Assembly: GCF_016924665.1 (NCBI RefSeq)
Contig: NZ_JAFFJT010000007.1
Span: 372,001 to 436,000, forward strand
Source: Nocardioides sp. SYSU D00038
GTDB taxonomy: Bacteria; Actinomycetota; Actinomycetes; Propionibacteriales; Nocardioidaceae
DNA: 64,000 bases
Reading direction: 5' to 3'
Below the pieces are notes generated by a model. It did not search any database and was not told the DNA's origin. It saw only the letters and a program-made list of their open reading frames with translations. The position numbers were made by a program, and so were the translations under genes. Of this stretch, positions 9,401 through 18,289 are shown in pieces (position 1 is the stretch's first letter; the number at the start of each line of letters is the position of its first letter).

Positions 9401-11882
9401 CCGGGTCGGTGACGACGACCTTGTACTTCATCGTGTCGCCGAACTCGAAGAAGCCGCCCTCGGCCGGGAGCACCAGCTCGACGGTGGGCGCGGTGTTGCC
9501 CGACGTGATCGCGAGGTTGGACACCGCGGTGCGGCCGTCCTCGTCGGTCACGGTCAGCCGGGCGGTGTAGTCGCCCGCCTCGGTGTAGGTGTGCGTCGGG
9601 CTCTCGTCGGTGCTGTCGACGGTGTCGTCACCGTCGAAGTCCCACGCGTAGGTGAGCGGCGAGCCGTCGGGGTCGCTCGAGGCACTGCCGTCGAAGTTGA
9701 CGGTCAGCGGCGCCGGACCGGACGTCTTGTCGGCGGTCGCCCGGGCGATCGGGGCCCGGTTGCCCTGCACGTAGTCGATCCGGTAGATGCCGGAGTCGGC
9801 GTTGTTGCCGCCGAACCCGCTGCCCCACTCGATCATGTAGAGCGCGCCGTCCGGTCCGAACTGGAGGGCGTGGGGACGCGTCATCGGCAGCTCCGGCAGG
9901 AACCGGTTGACGTCGTCGTAGCCGTTGCCGGCCTCGTTGACCTGCACGGTGAACAGGCGGCTGTTGTTCCAGTCGGCCCAGATCGCCTTGCCGTCGAAGT
10001 ACGCCGGCCACTTGCGGTCGGAGTCGAGGTCGGCGTCGTAGGCGTAGGTGCCGGACGTCATCGGCGCACCGCTGGCACCGATCTCGGGCGAGCCGGTGAT
10101 CGAGCCGTTGTTGCTCTGCCACATCGTCGCGGCCTTGGCCGGCGGCAGGTTGGTCAGACCCGTGTTGTTGGGCGAGTTGTTGACCGGGGCAGCGCAGTTG
10201 AACGTCGCGCCGGCCTGGCTGGTCGCGAAGTTGTAGTCGTTGTACGGCGTGTTGTCGCCCACGCAGTACGGCCACCCGTAGTTGCCGGGCTCGGAGAGGA
10301 TGTTCCACTCCACCCGACCGTTCGGGCCGCGGGTCGGGCTCACCGAGCCGGCGTCCGGACCGTAGTCGGCCACGATGATCTTGTTGTGCTGCTCGTCGAG
10401 ACCGATGCGGAACGGGTTGCGGAAGCCCATGGCGTAGATCTCGGGCTTGGTCTGGGCGGTGCCGGCCGGGAACAGGTTGCCGGTGGGCACGTCGTAGCCA
10501 CCCGCGGCCTTGGGCTTGATGCGCAGCACCTTGCCGTTGAGGCTGTTGGTGTTGGCCGAGGTGCGCTGGGCGTCCCAGGCGGAGCGGTTCTCACGCTCGT
10601 CGATCGGCGCGTAGCCGTCGGAGTCGAACGGGTTCGTGTTGTCACCCGTGGCGATGTAGAGGTTGCCGTCGTGGTCGAACTCCAGCGAGCCACCCGCGTG
10701 GCAGCACTGCTGCCGCTGCACCGGGATGTCGATGATCGTCGTGGCGCTGTTCATGACCAGCGAGTTGCCGTTGAGGGTGTAGCGCGCGACCCGGTCGACC
10801 GACCCGGCGTTGGTGGGTGAGTAGTAGAGGTAGACCCAGTTGTTGGTCTCGAAGTCGGGGTCGAGCGCGATCCCGAGCAGACCGAACTCCTGGCCGGTGT
10901 AGACCGGGATCTCGCCGGCCTCGACGACGTTGCCGTTGGTGAGGACGATCTTCACCTCGCCGTTGCGGTCGACGTAGAAGACCCGGCCGTCGTCGGCGAT
11001 CGCCAGCTCCATCGGGTTGGCGGTGTTGTCGTCGAGGGTGATCTTCTCGAAGCTGGTCGGCACGGTGGCCGCGCAGTCGGCAGCCTGGACGCCGGCGGCG
11101 GTGCGGATGCCGCCGAGGATGTGGTCGAGGAACTCGGGCTCGGAGAACGACGCGTTGGTGTGGCCCATGCCGGTGTACCAGCTGCGGCCGCCGTCGTAGT
11201 CCTGGCACCACGCGATCGGGTGCTCGACGCCCATGTTCCCGCCCTGGTAGCTCGTCTCGTCGAGCGAGGCGAGCACGTGGACCTTGTTGCGCGGGTTGGT
11301 GCGGTAGTTGTACCACTCGTCGGTGCGGTCCCAGCGGGCCGGGAGGCCGGCCGTCGACGGGTGCGCCGGGTCCTCGACCTTGACGGTCGCGTCGGGCGTG
11401 CCCGGCGGGTGGCCCTGGAAGTAGGAGCCCACCAGCTCGCCGTACCAGGCCCAGTCGTACTCGGTGTCGGAGGCGGCGTGGATGCCGGCGTAGCCGCCGC
11501 CGGCCTCGATGTAGTCCTCGAACGCCGCCTGCTGCGTGGCGTTGAGGACGTCACCGGTGGTGGAGAGCCAGATCACCACGTCGTACTGCGCGAGGTTCGC
11601 GGCCGTGAAGTCGTCCGCGTCCTCGGTGGTGTCGACGGTGAAGTCGTGGTCGGCGCCGAGCTGCTCGATCGCGGCGATGCCGGACTCGATGCTGCCGTGC
11701 CGGAAACCGGCCGTCTTGCTGAAGATGAGCGCCTTGAACGGCGCCGTCTCCTCGTGACCCGGGTGGGCCTGGGCAGGTGTGGCCAGTGCCATCGCGCCCA
11801 GCGGGAGCGCGACGAGCATGGCCAGGACGTACCCGAGTGCTGAACGCGCTCGGGTACTCAGGCCCGTGATGAGGTGATTCAT
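6432..11882 (-). CDS. Giant exported ThuA / sugar dehydrogenase / PKD / CBM6 multidomain protein
   Basis: 1816 residues. A Sec signal ends near ATPAQA (about residue 40). Order of domains, approximate: ThuA-like glutamine-amidotransferase fold 48-262 ([31 protein letters not shown]); six-bladed GSDH/sorbosone-dehydrogenase propeller 290-704 ([27 protein letters not shown]); PKD 707-794; spacer 800-900; CBM6-like 905-1038; second PKD 1047-1127; a laminin-G/DUF1349-like beta sandwich 1134-1337; a Cu/Zn-SOD-like or CHRD-like domain 1357-1487 ([17 protein letters not shown]); Ig-like repeats 1497-1740; a lysine-rich helical tail. ATG 11882 follows AAGGAG by six bases, better than the preceding GTG. 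Secreted or cell-surface carbohydrate oxidation or processing is the likely role. ThuA proteins are linked to keto-disaccharide use; the exact chemistry is unproven. Confidence 0.88.
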   Translation of the reverse strand: MNHLITGLSTRARSALGYVLAMLVALPLGAMALATPAQAHPGHEETAPFKALIFSKTAGFRHGSIESGIAAIEQLGADHDFTVDTTEDADDFTAANLAQYDVVIWLSTTGDVLNATQQAAFEDYIEAGGGYAGIHAASDTEYDWAWYGELVGSYFQGHPPGTPDATVKVEDPAHPSTAGLPARWDRTDEWYNYRTNPRNKVHVLASLDETSYQGGNMGVEHPIAWCQDYDGGRSWYTGMGHTNASFSEPEFLDHILGGIRTAAGVQAADCAATVPTSFEKITLDDNTANPMELAIADDGRVFYVDRNGEVKIVLTNGNVVEAGEIPVYTGQEFGLLGIALDPDFETNNWVYLYYSPTNAGSVDRVARYTLNGNSLVMNSATTIIDIPVQRQQCCHAGGSLEFDHDGNLYIATGDNTNPFDSDGYAPIDERENRSAWDAQRTSANTNSLNGKVLRIKPKAAGGYDVPTGNLFPAGTAQTKPEIYAMGFRNPFRIGLDEQHNKIIVADYGPDAGSVSPTRGPNGRVEWNILSEPGNYGWPYCVGDNTPYNDYNFATSQAGATFNCAAPVNNSPNNTGLTNLPPAKAATMWQSNNGSITGSPEIGASGAPMTSGTYAYDADLDSDRKWPAYFDGKAIWADWNNSRLFTVQVNEAGNGYDDVNRFLPELPMTRPHALQFGPDGALYMIEWGSGFGGNNADSGIYRIDYVQGNRAPIARATADKTSGPAPLTVNFDGSASSDPDGSPLTYAWDFDGDDTVDSTDESPTHTYTEAGDYTARLTVTDEDGRTAVSNLAITSGNTAPTVELVLPAEGGFFEFGDTMKYKVVVTDPEDPTIDCNRVVVQPALGHDEHNHGYELYTGCEGVFPLPGDEGHVGANIFGTITAKYTDSGAPGTSALQGSDTIVVHTKRKEAEYFDNTGRLAGSTSGGDPGVVTEDTGDTQGGTKNVGFIEPGDWFGWDKMNLTGINAISLRAASPQGATYEVRTGAPDGPAVATITVPNTGDWQVYQNVQANLTAPSTTTGPLYFVETSGGSNINWIDFIGDGITDNRRPVLEASADVTSGPGPLTVAFTSSATDPDGDAITFDWAFGDGETATGANVSHTYTQPGTYPAKVTATDARGAKSTKTITVKVFAPEDTCFTGRSDGFDGTSLDTSRWDAVVRGDQTMTVSDGTLNIPLTATDIYGNNGSATPNIVLQHLPGGAFTATTKVTLAAVRQYQQAGLIVYGDDNNYLKLVVQGRTAEPNKAGNVIQFAKEVAGTATETNTSGLGANFPDTVWLRLSSPDGLAVTASYSADGQDFVDMTGARDLSSINEPRIGVTAFANNAAAANITAHFDYFRITPDDTATPCNGEDTTDPEVDATVLGSYEGEVKTKVDTQIGGTATLVSEQDGDGFTTTADLNLTGLEAGAGYESHLHVGTCDTLGLHYRDDPEGDGVPPNELWPTRPGWTSGPRIVGAADGTATATATVPWAPRIDGRALVLHKEGAIVACATLDLTGPGTVVLDATDDTEVTELTYTVDDGTETDYTEPFTIDDPGTHTVAYRAADEAGNETTGEFDVVVPDEEPTAPTVTVTPAPAAPNGKAGWYTGPVTVTVAGQGGEGDLELEYRVNGGPWTAYAGPVQLTADGTHQVQARATDEADQVSEVEGTTVKIDRTGPVVRVTGITAGRTLNVAALLKATVTTSDATSGIASRRITLDGKVVGSPVTIDAVKLRSGRHSLVVTAVDKAGTQTVRTISFTIKATYAGGHKLVKRLDKEDKVKPALAKKLKAQLKAAQKADRRGKVRDARRALNTFASLAGQASGKDAKAALKNLSKQLKAQL

Positions 11883-12014
11883 CACGTACTCCTTCGTGTG
11901 GTGGCGGTGCGCTCCGCTGGTTCCGGGGCGGGTCCCCGGTCGTTCGGCCCTTGGTGGTGCTGATGAAGTTGTGGTGCTGCTCTCCGGTAGTGGTGGTGCC
12001 CCGAGGGGCCCTGT

Positions 12015-13178
12015 TCAGCGGACGCCGAGCAGGTGCTCCATGGCGAGCTGGTCGAGCGCCTCCATGGCGATGGAGCGGTCGGCCAGGCCCTGCACGTCGT
12101 ACGACGCGTTGCGCAGGTCGTCGAGCGACTCGCCCTCGGCCAGCGTCGGCTGGTCGAGCTCGGCGACCTGGGCGGCCTCCAGCGCGGCGGTGACCTCGGG
12201 GTCGGCCCGGAAGGCCTGCACCTTCTCGCGCAGGATCAGGTAGTTGCGCATGCAGGCCTTGGCGGAGTCCCACACTCCGTCGACGGCCTCGGCCCGCGGG
12301 GGCTTGTAGTCGAAGTGGATGTAGCCGTCGTAGGCGTTGGCGGTGCCGCTGCCGAGCAGGGTGTCGACGGTCCAGAACGCGCCCCGCAGGTTGCCGGCGC
12401 CGAAGCGCAGGTCCTGGTCGAACCGCGGGCCGTGCTGGCCGTTGAGGTCGACGTGGAACAGCTTGTCGTGCCACAGCGCCTGCGCGATGCCGTGGGCGAA
12501 GTTGAGGCCCGCCATCTCCTCGTGGCCGGTCTCGGGGTTGAGGCCGACCATCTGGGGGTCGTCGAGCTCGGCGATGAGCGCGAGCGCGTGACCGATCGTG
12601 GGCAGCAGGATGTCGCCGCGCGGCTCGTTGGGCTTGGGCTCCAGGGCGAACCGCAGGTTGTAGCCCTGCTCCTTGACGTAGGCGGAGAACAGGTTGAGCG
12701 ACTCGACCATCCGGTCGAGCGACGCGCGGATGTTCTTGCCCGCACCGTGCTCGGCGCCCTCGCGACCGCCCCACAGCACGAAGGTGTCGGCCCCCAGGCT
12801 GGCGGCGAGGTCGATGTTGCGCAGCACCTTCTTCACGGCGTAGCGGCGCACCTCGCGGTTGTTGGCCGTCAGCGCGCCCTCCTTGAAGATCGGGGGGCTG
12901 AACAGGTTCGTGGTCACCATCTCGACCCGGAGGCCGGTGTCGGCCAGCGCCTTGCTGAACCGCTCCAGGGTGTGGTCGCGGGTCTCGTCGTCCGGCACCA
13001 GGTCGTCGTCGTGGAAGGTCACGGCGGAGGCGCCGATCTCGGCCAGCTTGTAGGTCGACTCGACGGGGTCGAGCGCGGGACGGGACGCCGGGCCGAAGAC
13101 GTCGACGCCCTCCCAGCCCACCGTCCAGAGCCCGAAGCTGAACTTGTCCTCGGGACGGGGGGTGTAGTCGTTGGTCAC
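12015..13178 (-). CDS. xylA: Xylose isomerase
   Basis: 387 residues, the usual length of actinobacterial class I xylose isomerases, and cytosolic. It converts D-xylose to D-xylulose (also D-glucose to D-fructose). Visible family signatures include [10 protein letters not shown] with the catalytic His, FVLWGGREG, the metal-binding Glu in [24 protein letters not shown], and [16 protein letters not shown] carrying further Asp/His metal ligands. The start is GTG at 13176-13178, four bases overlapping the stop of the Gfo/Idh gene (GTGA), with AGGAG ahead of it, so translation is coupled. Its partner xylulokinase lies at 19815-21197 in a separate unit. Confidence 0.95.
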   Translation of the reverse strand: MTNDYTPRPEDKFSFGLWTVGWEGVDVFGPASRPALDPVESTYKLAEIGASAVTFHDDDLVPDDETRDHTLERFSKALADTGLRVEMVTTNLFSPPIFKEGALTANNREVRRYAVKKVLRNIDLAASLGADTFVLWGGREGAEHGAGKNIRASLDRMVESLNLFSAYVKEQGYNLRFALEPKPNEPRGDILLPTIGHALALIAELDDPQMVGLNPETGHEEMAGLNFAHGIAQALWHDKLFHVDLNGQHGPRFDQDLRFGAGNLRGAFWTVDTLLGSGTANAYDGYIHFDYKPPRAEAVDGVWDSAKACMRNYLILREKVQAFRADPEVTAALEAAQVAELDQPTLAEGESLDDLRNASYDVQGLADRSIAMEALDQLAMEHLLGVR

Positions 13179-14380
13179 TGGGTGATCTCCTGCCACTGTC
13201 GGGTGTCGGAGCTCGTCTCGACCGCGCCCAGCACACGCTGGACCTGCAGGCCGTCGGCGAACGTCGGGGTGGGGTCGGTGCCCTCGGCGACCGCCCGGAC
13301 CAGGTCGACGACCTGGTGGGTGAAGCCGTGCTCGTAGCCGAGGCCGTGGCCGGCCGGCCACCACGCCTCGACGTAGGGGTGCCCGGGCTCGGTCACCAGG
13401 ATCCGGCGGAAGCCGGCGGTCTCGTCGGGCTCGGTGGCGTCGAAGAGCTCGAGGACGTTCATGTCCTCGAAGTCGAAGGCCAGCGAGCCCTTCGACCCGT
13501 TGATCTCGATCCGGATCGCGTTCTTGCGACCGGTGGCGAAGCGGGTGGCCTCGAAGACGCCGAGGGCACCGCCGGTGAAGGTGGCGATGAAGACCGCTGC
13601 GTCGTCGACGGTCACCGGACCGGTCTCGCCGGAGGCGCCGCCGCCGCCCAGGGTGCCGGCCGTGTCACCGGCCGCCAGGGGGCGCTCCTTCACGAAGGTC
13701 TCGAGGCGGCCGGACACCGAGGTGATCCGGTCGCCGGTGATGTGCTGGGTGAGGTCGATGATGTGGGCGCCGATGTCGCCCAGCGCGCCGGAGCCCGCCT
13801 TCTCCTTGTCCAGGCGCCACGAGAGCGGCGCGGTGGGGTCGGCGATCCAGTCCTGGAGGTACTGCGCCCGCACGTGGCGGATCTCCCCGATCCGGCCCTC
13901 GGCCACCAGCTTGCGGGCCAGGGCGACGGCGGGGACGCGTCGGTAGGTGAAGCCGACCATGGCGCGGACGCCCTCGGCGGCTGCCTTCTCGGCCGCGGCG
14001 ACCATCGCCTCGGCCTCCTCGACGGTGTTGGCGAGCGGCTTCTCGCAGAGCACGTGCTTGCCGGCCTCGAGCGCGGCGATCGCGATCTCGGCGTGGGTGT
14101 CGCCCGGCGTGCAGATGTCGACCAGGTCGACGTCGTCGCGCTCGACGACGCGCCGCCAGTCGGTCTCGGTCTCGGCCCACCCCAGACGGGTGGCCGCCTC
14201 GGCGACCCGGTCGGCGTCGCGGCCGCAGACCACCCGCATCGCCGGGTCGAGCGGCAGGTCGAAGAAGCGGGGCGCGCTGCGCCAGGCCTGGGAGTGGGCG
14301 GCGCCCATGAACGCGTGCCCCACCATCGCCACCGCGAGGGTTGGCCGGCTGCTGGTCATCTGTGTCTCCATCGTCGTCAC
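13175..14380 (-). CDS. Gfo/Idh/MocA-family NAD(P)-dependent oxidoreductase
   Basis: 401 residues. An N-terminal Rossmann fold begins [17 protein letters not shown] (the usual GxGxxG is relaxed) and continues with [34 protein letters not shown] supplies the family's catalytic Lys. The C-terminal alpha/beta domain contains [15 protein letters not shown], whose DxxxH pair matches the usual active-site pattern. Members oxidise sugars or inositols or reduce 3-keto sugars. Adjacent ThuA and epimerase-type TIM barrels are the classical neighbours of 3-keto-glycoside enzymes. Start is uncertain: GTG 14380 follows GAGGGA, but ATG 14359 follows GGAG with six-base spacing, giving 394 residues. Confidence 0.9.
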   Translation of the reverse strand: MTTMETQMTSSRPTLAVAMVGHAFMGAAHSQAWRSAPRFFDLPLDPAMRVVCGRDADRVAEAATRLGWAETETDWRRVVERDDVDLVDICTPGDTHAEIAIAALEAGKHVLCEKPLANTVEEAEAMVAAAEKAAAEGVRAMVGFTYRRVPAVALARKLVAEGRIGEIRHVRAQYLQDWIADPTAPLSWRLDKEKAGSGALGDIGAHIIDLTQHITGDRITSVSGRLETFVKERPLAAGDTAGTLGGGGASGETGPVTVDDAAVFIATFTGGALGVFEATRFATGRKNAIRIEINGSKGSLAFDFEDMNVLELFDATEPDETAGFRRILVTEPGHPYVEAWWPAGHGLGYEHGFTHQVVDLVRAVAEGTDPTPTFADGLQVQRVLGAVETSSDTRQWQEITQ

Positions 14381-14419
14381 GGGTGCGTCCCTCGGGTGGT
14401 GGGACGGCCGGGGTGCCGC

Positions 14420-14447
14420 CCCTCCCCCGCGTGGTGACGGGGGAGGG
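14420..14447 (-). terminator. Perfect hairpin between binding-protein and oxidoreductase genes
   Basis: CCCTCCCCCG (14420-14429) pairs with CGGGGGAGGG (14438-14447) around an 8-base loop, extended by GCCG/CGGC outside. Sited just after the binding-protein stop (14486) inside the operon. It can act as a partial terminator or as 3' protection that lifts binding-protein levels over downstream genes. Confidence 0.65.
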
Positions 14448-14485
14448 ACGGCGGTGTCAGTGCCCGGTCCGGGCCTGGGTGTCGC

Positions 14486-15541
14486 TCAGGACTCGAAGGC
14501 GCTGTCGATGAAGGCGTCGACGTTGTCCTTGGTCACGACCGGCGCGTAGAGCTGCACCGTGCGCGGGACCTCGACCTCGACCAGGTCGCTCATCGCCTTC
14601 TGCTGCACGAGCAGGCGGGCGAGCTTGACGCCGTCGGCGCCCTGGGTCGACGGGTAGATGACGGTCGCCTTCAGGACGCCGCTGTCCTCCTGGATGGCAC
14701 GCATCGCGTTGGCGGAGCCGGCACCGCCGACCATGATGAACTCGTCGCGACCGGCGTTCTCGAACGCCGCCAGCACGCCGACGCCCTGGTCGTCGTCGTG
14801 GTTCCACACGGCGTCGATCTTCGGAGCGGCCTGCAGCAGGTTGGCCGCGGCCTCCTCGCCACCCTCGACAGTGAAGTCGGCGGCGACGCGGTTGTCGACG
14901 TCGAGGCCGCACTCGTCGAGCGCGTCCTTGAAGCCCTGGCTGCGGTCCTGGGTCAGCGGCAGCGAGTCGATGCCGGCGATCTCGGCGACCACGGCGTCGG
15001 GGTTGTCGCCGAGCTGCTCGCAGATGTAGGTGCCCGCCGAGACACCCATGCCGTAGTTGTCACCGAGGACGGTGACGCGGGCGGCGTTCGGGTCGTCGAA
15101 CTCGCGGTCGACGTTGACGACCGGGATGCCGGCCTCCATCGCCTTGAGCGCGACCGGGGTCATCGCGGCGCCGTCGAACGGCAGCAGCACGATGGCGTCG
15201 ACCTTGTCGTTGATGAAGGTCTCGACCTGGCTGATCTGGAGGTTGACGTCGTTGGTGCCCTCCGCGACCCGGAGCTCGATGTCGTCGTACTGCTCGGCCA
15301 GCTTCTTGGTGGACTCGGTGATCGAGCCCATCCAGCCGTGGTCGGCAGCCGGGGCCGAGAAGCCGATGACGACCTTGTCGCCGGGCTCGTCGTTGGAGCC
15401 CGCCTCGGCCTCCGACGTACCGCCGCTGATGTTGTCGTTGTCGTCGTCGGGCTCGTTGCCGGTGCAGGCCGCCAGGGCCAGGACGGCCACGCCGGCGACG
15501 AGGCCGGTGCCGAGCTTCTTGGTGTTGCGCCGCAGGGACAT
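14486..15541 (-). CDS. Sugar ABC transporter substrate-binding lipoprotein (ribose/xylose type)
   Basis: 351 residues. The N-terminus is a lipoprotein signal with lipobox LALAAC at about residues 21-26, so the mature protein is lipid-anchored outside the membrane. The body is a type I periplasmic-binding fold (Peripla_BP_4): VVIGFSAPAADHGWMGSITES opens domain 1, and INDKVDAIVLLPFDGAAMTPV and GIPVVNVDREFD are typical of RbsB/XylF-like proteins. Start ATG 15541 follows AAGGAG by eight bases. It lies just after the permease and ATPase genes, completing an importer. Ligand not predictable; xylose or a related pentose or glycoside is suggested by xylA downstream. Confidence 0.92.
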   Translation of the reverse strand: MSLRRNTKKLGTGLVAGVAVLALAACTGNEPDDDNDNISGGTSEAEAGSNDEPGDKVVIGFSAPAADHGWMGSITESTKKLAEQYDDIELRVAEGTNDVNLQISQVETFINDKVDAIVLLPFDGAAMTPVALKAMEAGIPVVNVDREFDDPNAARVTVLGDNYGMGVSAGTYICEQLGDNPDAVVAEIAGIDSLPLTQDRSQGFKDALDECGLDVDNRVAADFTVEGGEEAAANLLQAAPKIDAVWNHDDDQGVGVLAAFENAGRDEFIMVGGAGSANAMRAIQEDSGVLKATVIYPSTQGADGVKLARLLVQQKAMSDLVEVEVPRTVQLYAPVVTKDNVDAFIDSAFES

Positions 15542-15623
15542 GGTGGTGCTCCTTGAACTGAAGGGGTGGTGCGGAGAGGGGTGTGCCGAGAGGTGGTGCG
15601 TCCGAGACGTGGTGCGGGTGGTG

Positions 15624-16751
15624 CTAGGTGGTGGTGCTGTTGCGCGACGCCAGCCGCTGCTGGAGCAGGACGGCGGCGACGATGATGGCTCCCTTGAGGA
15701 GCGACTGCTCCGAGATGGAGCGGTTGTTGAGGGTGAAGACGTTGGTGAGCGTGGTGAAGATCAGCACGCCGATCACGGTGCCGACGATGGTGCCGCGGCC
15801 GCCGGCGAGCAGGGTGCCGCCGATGACGACCGCGGCGATGGCGTCGAGCTCGTAGAGGGTGCCGTGGGTCGACGAGCCGGTCGTGGTGCGGGCGACCAGC
15901 ATCAGCGCCGCGATGCCGCAGCAGACGCCGACGAGGACGTAGAGCATCACGGTGTGGCGCTTGACGTTGATGCCGGCGAGGCGGGCCGCCTCGGGGTTGC
16001 CGCCCACCGCGAGCGTGCGCCGGCCGAAGGTGGTGCGGTTGAGCAGCACCCAGCCGGCGATGGCGACCAGCACGAAGAGCCAGACCGAGAAGGAGAGGCC
16101 GAGGATCTCGCGGTTGAAGAACTCGCGGAAGCCGGGGACGTCGACGATCTGGGTCTTGCGGTTGGAGATGATCTCGGCCAGGCCGCGCGCGCTGGCGAGC
16201 ATCGCCAGGGTCATGATGAACGGCACGATGCCGCCGTAGGCGATGAGCAGGCCGTTGACCAGGCCGCACGCGGCGCCGACCAGCAGCGCCACCGCCACCA
16301 TCGCGACCCAGTGGCCGTCGCGGGCGAGGTCCTGGGTGGCGAGCGTCGTGCACCACACCGAGGAGAGGGCGAGGATCGCGCCGACCGAGAGGTCGATGCC
16401 GCCGCCGGTGATGACGAAGGTCATGCCGATGCTGACGACGCCGATGGTGGCGGCCAGGCTGAGGATCGTCTGCACGTTGCCGGTGCTGACGAAGCGCTCG
16501 CCGGCGGTGGCGGCGCCCACGACACAGAGGATGACCAGGGCGATCACGAGGCCGAGGTTGCGGCCCATGCCGGTGCCGAGGAGGCGGGTGAGCGCCGAGG
16601 CCTCGCCGGCCTTCGCGCGCTCGACCTCGAGGGCCTCCTGCTCGGCCTTGCGGGTGGCCTCCTTGTCGGCCGCGGTGCGGGCGTCGTCGACGTCGAGACC
16701 CGCGGCGAGCGAACCGCCGGGCTCGGGAGTGGGGGTCGAGCTCTCGCTCAT
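15624..16751 (-). CDS. Sugar ABC transporter permease (RbsC/XylH type)
   Basis: 375 residues. After a hydrophilic N-terminal 65 residues, rich in Ala and Glu and longer than usual, come about ten hydrophobic segments typical of the BPD_transp_2 family. The signature region is TFVITGGGIDLSVGAILALSS, and the EAA-like cytoplasmic loop lies around RTLAVGGNPEAARLAGI. It forms the homodimeric channel for the binding protein at 14486-15541 and the tandem ATPase upstream. ATG 16751 overlaps the ATPase stop (ATGA), so translation is coupled. One permease is enough for this importer class. Confidence 0.93.
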   Translation of the reverse strand: MSESSTPTPEPGGSLAAGLDVDDARTAADKEATRKAEQEALEVERAKAGEASALTRLLGTGMGRNLGLVIALVILCVVGAATAGERFVSTGNVQTILSLAATIGVVSIGMTFVITGGGIDLSVGAILALSSVWCTTLATQDLARDGHWVAMVAVALLVGAACGLVNGLLIAYGGIVPFIMTLAMLASARGLAEIISNRKTQIVDVPGFREFFNREILGLSFSVWLFVLVAIAGWVLLNRTTFGRRTLAVGGNPEAARLAGINVKRHTVMLYVLVGVCCGIAALMLVARTTTGSSTHGTLYELDAIAAVVIGGTLLAGGRGTIVGTVIGVLIFTTLTNVFTLNNRSISEQSLLKGAIIVAAVLLQQRLASRNSTTT

Positions 16752-18289
16752 GCTGCGCTTCCTTCCATGACCAGGTCGAGGACCTGGGACTCGTCGATCT
16801 CGGTGGCGGCGGACTCGTGGACGACGCGGCCCTCGCGGACCACCAGCACGCGGTCGGAGAGCCCGAGCACCTCCTCGACCTCGCTGGAGACCACGACCAC
16901 GGCCACACCGCTGTCGGCCAGGGTGCGGATGAGCTGGTAGATCTCGGTGCGCGCGCCGACGTCGACGCCGCGGGTGGGCTCGTCGAGCAGCAGCACCCGG
17001 CACTCGCGCAGCAGCCAGCGGGCCAGCACGACCTTCTGCTGGTTGCCGCCCGAGAGCGTGCCGACGGCGCGGACCACGCCGGTCGGGCGCACGTCGAGCG
17101 ACGTGGTGAGCTGCTCCGCGCGGGCGCGCTCCTCGCCGCGGTCGAGGAATCCGAGCCGGGCGAAGCGGTTCATCGACGAGATCGTGATGTTGGTGTAGAC
17201 GGCCTGGTCGAGCAGCAGGCCCTGGCTCTTGCGCTCCTCGGGGCAGAGGCCGACGCCGGCCTTCACCGCGTTGGTCACCGACCCGCGGCGCAGCGGCTTG
17301 CCGTCGACGGTCACGGTGCCGTTCGAGGCCCGGCGGGCGCCGTAGAGGGTCTCGAGGATCTCGGAGCGGCCGGCGCCGACCAGGCCCGTCAGGCCGACGA
17401 TCTCGCCGGCGTGGACGGTCATGTCGACACCGCTGAACACGCCCTCGAGCGCCAGGTCCCGGACCTCCAGGACGACGTCGTTGCGGGCCGGGTCGAACTC
17501 GGGGCGCGGCGGGAAGACGTACTCGATCGCGCGGCCGGTCATCAGCTCGATCAGCCGGGAGGTCGGGGTGTCGGCGACGGCGAGGCCGGTGGCGACGGTC
17601 GAGCCGTCCTTGAGCACGGTGATCCGGTCACCGATCTCGCGGATCTCCTCGAGCCGGTGGGAGATGTAGACGATCGCGACGCCCTCGGCGGTGAGGCCGC
17701 GGATGACCCGGAAGAGGTTCTTCACACCCTCCTGGTCGAGCACCGCCGACGGCTCGTCGAGGATGAGCAGCTTCGTGTCGTGGGACAGCGCCCGCGCCAT
17801 GCTGACGATCTGCTGGTTGGCCGGGGAGAGGTCGCCCACGGCACGGCTCGGCGAGATCTCGGGGTGGCCGAGGCGGGTGAGCAGCTCGCGGGTGACCTTG
17901 TTGGCCCGGGCCCGCTGGGAGAAGCCGCCGCGGGACATCTCGTGGCCGAGGAAGACGTTCTCGGCGACGCTGAGGTCGGGCACCAGGTCGAGCTCCTGGT
18001 AGATCGTCGCCACGCCGGCGTTGATCGCCTGGAGCGGCGAGCCGAACGACACCTCCTGGCCGTTCCAGGTGATGGTGCCCTCGTCGGGCTGGTACGCCGC
18101 GGCGAGCACCTTGATCAGGGTGGACTTGCCGGCGCCGTTCTGGCCGAGGAGGCAGTGCACCTCGCCGGCCCGGACGTCGAGGTCGACGCCGCCGAGGGCG
18201 CGCACGCCCGGGAACTCCTTGACGATGCCGCTCATCTGGAGCAGCACCTCGCCCGGAGCGGCGCTCGGGGCTGTGTTCTGGGGGGTCAC
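16748..18289 (-). CDS. Sugar ABC transporter ATPase, tandem domains (RbsA/XylG type)
   Basis: 513 residues, two fused ABC domains. Domain 1 has Walker A GQNGAGKS at about residue 50, a signature-like DLSPANQQIVSMARAL (degenerate LSGGQ) and Walker B LLILDEPSAVLD. Domain 2 has the altered Walker A GLVGAGRSE that is normal for this family, signature LSGGNQQKV and Walker B VLLLDEPTRGVDVGA. Domain 1 is therefore expected to do most of the ATP hydrolysis. GTG start at 18287-18289 overlaps the ROK regulator's stop (GTGA) and is preceded by AGGAGGAG. This is the CUT2 class of carbohydrate importers. Confidence 0.95.
   Translation of the reverse strand: MTPQNTAPSAAPGEVLLQMSGIVKEFPGVRALGGVDLDVRAGEVHCLLGQNGAGKSTLIKVLAAAYQPDEGTITWNGQEVSFGSPLQAINAGVATIYQELDLVPDLSVAENVFLGHEMSRGGFSQRARANKVTRELLTRLGHPEISPSRAVGDLSPANQQIVSMARALSHDTKLLILDEPSAVLDQEGVKNLFRVIRGLTAEGVAIVYISHRLEEIREIGDRITVLKDGSTVATGLAVADTPTSRLIELMTGRAIEYVFPPRPEFDPARNDVVLEVRDLALEGVFSGVDMTVHAGEIVGLTGLVGAGRSEILETLYGARRASNGTVTVDGKPLRRGSVTNAVKAGVGLCPEERKSQGLLLDQAVYTNITISSMNRFARLGFLDRGEERARAEQLTTSLDVRPTGVVRAVGTLSGGNQQKVVLARWLLRECRVLLLDEPTRGVDVGARTEIYQLIRTLADSGVAVVVVSSEVEEVLGLSDRVLVVREGRVVHESAATEIDESQVLDLVMEGSAA

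Noticed and set aside
6654..10820. 1388-codon open frame antisense to the ThuA gene
   Set aside because: Arg/Val/Gly/Asp-rich shadow of a GC-rich gene, no motif or ribosome site; the opposite strand has clear multi-domain homology.
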